A stretch of 64,000 nucleotides of DNA from Megascapheus bottae (taxonomy: Eukaryota; Chordata; Mammalia; Rodentia; Geomyidae): contig JANJXV010000194.1 of NCBI GenBank assembly GCA_024803745.1, positions 1,550,001 through 1,614,000 on the forward strand, written 5' to 3'. Under the pieces are notes generated by a model that was given only the letters and a program-made list of their open reading frames with translations, was not told where the DNA came from and ran no database searches. Each line of letters begins with the position of its first letter. Within the stretch, counting starts at the first letter, position 1. Shown piece after piece: positions 59,850-64,000 of the stretch. The translations under genes and the position numbers were made by a program.

Positions 59850-62444
59850 TTTTACTTCACACACCTTCATTGCATGAGTTCACACACCTGCGTTGTGGCT
59901 TCACACACCTCCATTCTATGATTTCACACACCTCCATTCTGACTTCACACACCTCCATTCTGCCTTCACACACCTCTATTCTGTGTCTTCACAGACCTCC
60001 ATTCTGTGACTTCACACACCTCCATTTTGACTTCACACACTTCAATTCTGTGACTTCACACACCTCCTGTTGTGAGCCAGAGTGGAATCAAACTGTACCT
60101 TGGCTTGCATGAGATGATGGCTTTATTGTCTTATTGCTTTCTGGCCCTATTCTATGCAAATGACCTGAGAATTACCATATGAATGTAACACCTGGAGGTT
60201 CCCTGGGTCAGGAGGAGGGAAGAAGGGGGAGTGGAAAAAAAACCGGCAGTCTCGGCAGTCTTTACCTGGACTGGGGACATCCCGGACCCGCTGTGTCTGT
60301 CTCTCTTGTATTTCTTGCTAGTCCTTGCCCCCGATTTCAGGAACCCCAATCTGCGAACCCTGGTTTGTCGCCGTTTGGCCCCGGCAACCTCCATTCTGTG
60401 AGTTCACACACCTCCATTCTTTGACTTCACACACCTCCATTCTTGGACTTCACACACCTCCATTCTATGAGTTCACACACCTCCATTCTATGAGTTCACA
60501 CACCTCCATTCTATGACTTCACACACCTCCATTCTATGACTTCACACACCTTCATTCTTACTTTAGAAACATCCATTCTATGACTTCACACACCTCCATT
60601 GTATGACTTCACAAACCTCCATTCTGTGACTTCACGAACCTGCATTCTGGGTTCACACACCTCCATTCTATCATTTCACACACTTCCATTCTATGACTTC
60701 ACACACCTCCATTCTTTGACTTCAAACACCTCCATTTTGAGTACACAAACCTCCATTCTGTGACTTCACACACCTCCATTCTATGAATTCACACACCTCC
60801 ATTCTATGACTTCACACACCTCCATTCCATGACTTCACACACCTCCATTCTATGAATTCACACACCTCCATTCTATGACTTCACACACCTCCATTCCATG
60901 ACTTCACACACCTCCATTCTATGAATTCACACACCTCCATTCTGTGACTTCACACACCTCCATTCTATGACTTCACACACCTCCATTCTGTGACTTCACC
61001 CACCTCCATTGTGAGTTCACATACCTCCATTCTGTGATTCACACACCTTCATTCTGTGACTTCACACACCTCCATTCTATGACTTCAAACACCTCCATTC
61101 TGTGACTTCACACACCTTGATTCTATGATTTCACATACCTCCATTCTGACTTCACACACCTCAATTCTATGACTTCACACACCACCATTCTGACTTCACA
61201 CAGCTCCATTGTGTGTCTTCACAAAACTCCATTCTATGGTTTCACACACCTCCATACTATGACTTCACACACCTCCATCTACGACTTCACACACCTCCAT
61301 TCTGAGTTCACAAACCTCCATTCTGTGACTTCACACACCTCCATTCTGACTTCACTCACCTTCATTGTATGACTTCACACACCTCCATTCTGTGACTTCA
61401 CACACCTCCATTCTATGACTTCACACACTTCAATTTGACGTCACACACCTCCATTCTATGAATTCACAAATCTCCATTCTATGACTTCACACACCTCCAT
61501 TCTGGCTTTACACACCTCCATTTCATGACATCACAAACCTCGAATCTGTGTCTTCAGTCACATCCACTGTATGACTTCACACTCCTCCATTCTATGACGT
61601 CTCTCACCTCTTTCTATGACTTCACCCACCTCCCTTCTATGACCGCACACCTCCATTCGAGACTTCACACACCTCCATTGTGTGACTTCACACACCTCCA
61701 TTCTGTGACTTCACACACCTCGATCCTATGACTTCACACACCTCAATTCTATGACTTCACACACCTCCATTCTGTGATTTCACACACCTCCATTGTATGA
61801 CTTCACACACCTCCATTCTGTGACTTCACACACCTCCATTCTGAGTTCACACACCTCCATTCTATGACTTCACCAACCCCCATTCTGAGTTCACAGTCCT
61901 CCATTCTATGACTTCACACACTTCCATTCTATGACTTCACACACCTCCATTCTGAGTTCACACACCTCCATTCTGACCTCAGACACCTCAATACTTTGAC
62001 TTCACACACCTCCATTCTATGATTTCACACACCTCCATTCTATGACTTCACACACCTCCATTCTATGACTTCACACACCTCATTTCTGAGTTGACACACC
62101 TCCATTCTGTGATTTCACACACCTCCAATCTGACTTCACACACCTCCATTCTATGACTTCACACACCTCCATTCGTTGACATCAAAAACAACCATTCTAT
62201 GACTTCACACAACTCCATTGTGACTTCACACACCTCCATTCTATGAATTCACACACCTCCATTTTATGACTTCACACACCTCCATTCTATGACTTTACAC
62301 ACCTCCATTCTGTGACTTCACACACCTCCATTCTATGACTTCACAAACCTCCATTCTGAGTTCACAGTCCTCCATTCTGTGACTTCACACACCTCCATTC
62401 TATGACTTCACACACCTCCATTCTATGACTTCACACACCTGCAA
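59850..62444. repeat. 2595-bp higher-order satellite unit carrying a solo LTR
   Basis: 'catgagttcacacacctgcg' occurs at 59873 and again 2595 bases later at 62468. The LTRs are spaced by the same 2595 bases. The satellite on both sides of each LTR carries the same variant units, so satellite and LTR were copied together. A second copy starts at about 62445 and runs to the window end with small indels relative to the first. Confidence 0.88.
60068..60386 (+). mobile_element. Solo LTR, class II endogenous retrovirus (IAP/ERVK-like), copy 1
   Basis: 319 bases, TG at 60068 ('tgttgtgagccagagtgg') to CA at 60386 ('ggttt..ccccggca'), flanked by the six-base direct repeat acctcc (60062-60067 and 60387-60392). 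A six-base target duplication and the TGTTG start are typical of class II (ERVK/IAP) LTRs. An octamer ATGCAAAT lies at about 60155. The poly(A) signal position reads gaaaaaaaacc, so the AATAAA of copy 2 is lost. There is no internal retroviral sequence. Confidence 0.85.
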
Positions 62445-62662
62445 TTTTACTTCACGCACCTTCATTGCATGAGTTCACACACCTGCGTTGTGGCTTCACA
62501 CACCTCCATTCTATGATTTCACACACCTCCATTCTGACTTCACACACCTCCATTCTGACTTCACACACCTCTATTCTGTGTCTTCACAGACCTCCATTCT
62601 GTGACTTCACACACCTCCATTTTGACTTCACACACTTCAGTTCTGTGACTTCACACACCTCC

Positions 62663-62981
62663 TGTTGTGAGCCAGAGTGGAATCAAACTGTACCTTGGCT
62701 TGCATCAGACGATGGCTTTATTGTCTTATTGCTTTCTGGACCTATTTTATGCAAATGACCTGAGAATTACCATATGAATGTAACACTTGGAGATTCCCTG
62801 GGTCAGGAGGAGGGAAGAAGGGGGAGTGGAAAATAAACCGGCAGTCTCGGCAGTCTTTACCTGGACTGCGGACATCCCGGACCCGCTGTGTCTGTCTCTC
62901 TTGTATTTCTTGCTAGTCCTTGCCCCCGATTTCAGGAACCCCAATCTGCGAACCCTGGTTTGCCGCCGGTTGGCCCCGGCA
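62663..62981 (+). mobile_element. Solo LTR, class II endogenous retrovirus (IAP/ERVK-like), copy 2
   Basis: Same 319-base length and same acctcc flanks (62657-62662 and 62982-62987) as copy 1, with about a dozen substitutions. It keeps AATAAA at 62832-62837, followed by a CT-rich R/U5-like part ('gtgtctgtctctcttgta'). The octamer ATGCAAAT is at about 62750. It has no gag, pol or env sequence. Confidence 0.87.
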
Positions 62982-64000
62982 ACCTCCATTCTGTGAGTTC
63001 ACACACCTCCATTCTTTGACTTCACACACCTCCATTCTTGGATTTCACACACCTCCATTCTATGAGTTCACACACCTCCATTCTATGAGTTCACACACCT
63101 CCATTCTTGGACTTCACACACCTCCATTCCATGACTTCACACACCTCCATTCTATGAGTTCACACACCTCCATTCTATGAGTTCACACACCTTCATTCTT
63201 ACTTTAGAAACATCCATTCTATGACTTCACACACCTCCATTGTATGACTTCACAAACCTCCATTCTGTGACTTCACAAACCTGCATTCTGGGTTCACACA
63301 CCTCCATTCTATCACTTCACACACTTCCATTCTATGACTTCACACACCTCCATTCTTTGACTTCAAACACCTCCATTTTGAGTACACAAACCTCCATTCT
63401 GTGGCTTCACACACCTCCATTCTATGAATTCACACACCTCCATTCTATGACTTCACACACCTCCATTCTATGACTTCACACACCTCCATTCTATGAATTC
63501 ACACACCTCAATTCTGTGACTTAACACACCTCCATTCTGTGACTTCACACACCTCCATTCTGTGACTTCACCCACCTCCATTGTATGACTTCACACACCT
63601 CCATTCTGTGACTTCACGCACCTCCATTCTATGACTTCACACACCTCCATTCTGTGACTTCACACACCTTGATTCTATGATTTCACATACCTCCATTCTG
63701 ACTTCACACACCTCCATTTTATGAGTTCACACACCTCCATTCTGACTTCACACAGCTCCATTCTGTGACTTCACGAAACTCCATTCTATGATTCCACACA
63801 CCTACATTCTATGTCTTCACACACCTCCATCTATGACTTCACACACCTCCATTCTGAGTTCACACACCTCCATTCTGTGACTTAACACACCTCCATTCTG
63901 ACTTCACACACCTTCATTGTATGACTTCACACACCTCAATTCTATGACATCACACACCTCCATTCTATAAATTCACACATCTCCATTCTGTGACGTCACA

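Larger units (their letters stand above)
52330..64000. repeat. 21/23-bp satellite (consensus CTCCATTCTRTGACTTCACACAC), continues past the window
   Basis: About 11 kb of head-to-tail short units on one strand only, interrupted only by the two LTRs. The main form is 23 bp (CTCCATTCT-ATG or GTG-ACTTCACACAC). A 21-bp form lacks two bases (CTCCATTCTGACTTCACACAC or with GAGTTC). Scattered single-base variants make adjacent units differ while distant blocks match, which indicates higher-order repetition. The strand is strongly C-over-G skewed. Apparent open frames arise because 21 bp is seven codons; they are low complexity without start context. I do not recognise this satellite by name. Confidence 0.97.

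Noticed and set aside
59870..63473. Several open frames of 60-97 codons with Thr-Ser-His-Thr-Ser repeats
   Set aside because: They are translations of the 21-bp satellite unit (seven codons), are present in many registers, and stop wherever a 23-bp unit shifts the frame.
52330..64000. Regularly spaced repeats resembling a CRISPR array
   Set aside because: There are no unique spacers between repeats, the unit is contiguous, and the context is mammalian satellite DNA.

Overview
This is a mammalian nuclear window, almost certainly from a rodent and most likely from the superfamily Geomyoidea (kangaroo rats, pocket mice, gophers). The clade call rests on dozens of copies of a tRNA-like dimeric SINE: an ID-like left half ('cctagtggtagagtgcttgcc') and a right half that ends '...tgagttcaagccccaggactgg'. 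This matches what I remember of IDL-Geo, a SINE described as restricted to Geomyoidea. Copies of a second SINE, with a 7SL/B1-like head joined to the same right half, are interspersed. No intact cellular protein-coding gene is visible. The window is a repeat-rich, rearranged locus of the kind found near heterochromatin, subtelomeres or KRAB-zinc-finger clusters.

Layout. (1) 1-2259 is one arm of an inverted duplication; the other arm is 17645-19904. The arms carry a frameshifted, unrecognised ORF cluster and SINEs. (2) 2260-10784 is an array piece: a LINE-1 lacking its 3' end, a 1.3-kb spacer, and the 3' part of a second LINE-1, all on the minus strand. (3) 10785-17644 is a graveyard of SINEs and old L1 3' ends. 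(4) 19905-28970 is mostly unique non-coding sequence with old SINEs. It holds a solitary, inverted, L1-free copy of the array spacer at 21705-23066. (5) 28970-37967 contains a twin-primed L1 remnant, microsatellites, an ancient L1 and a KRAB C2H2 zinc-finger pseudogene on the minus strand. All its exon junctions keep compatible phase, but the zinc-finger exon has stops and frameshifts, and the first recognisable exon is cut off by L1 sequence. (6) 37968-52329 is the second array piece: L1 5' part, spacer, full-length L1, spacer, L1 3' part, with a period of about 7.41 kb. (7) 52330-64000 is a pure 21/23-bp satellite running off the window. It is organised into higher-order repeats, one of which carries a solo class II ERV LTR that was duplicated with its target-site duplication.

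How the parts relate. The L1 copies at 2.3-7.2 kb and 41.5-47.5 kb share the same disabling mutations and the same flanking spacer. They therefore multiplied as a DNA segment (segmental or tandem duplication), not by separate retrotransposition events. The most interesting structures are this L1-plus-spacer macro-repeat, its L1-free relative, and its abrupt junctions with the satellite and with the zinc-finger pseudogene. An assembly artefact is possible wherever near-identical repeats meet. Base coordinates of repeat edges are by-eye estimates unless a junction is described explicitly.
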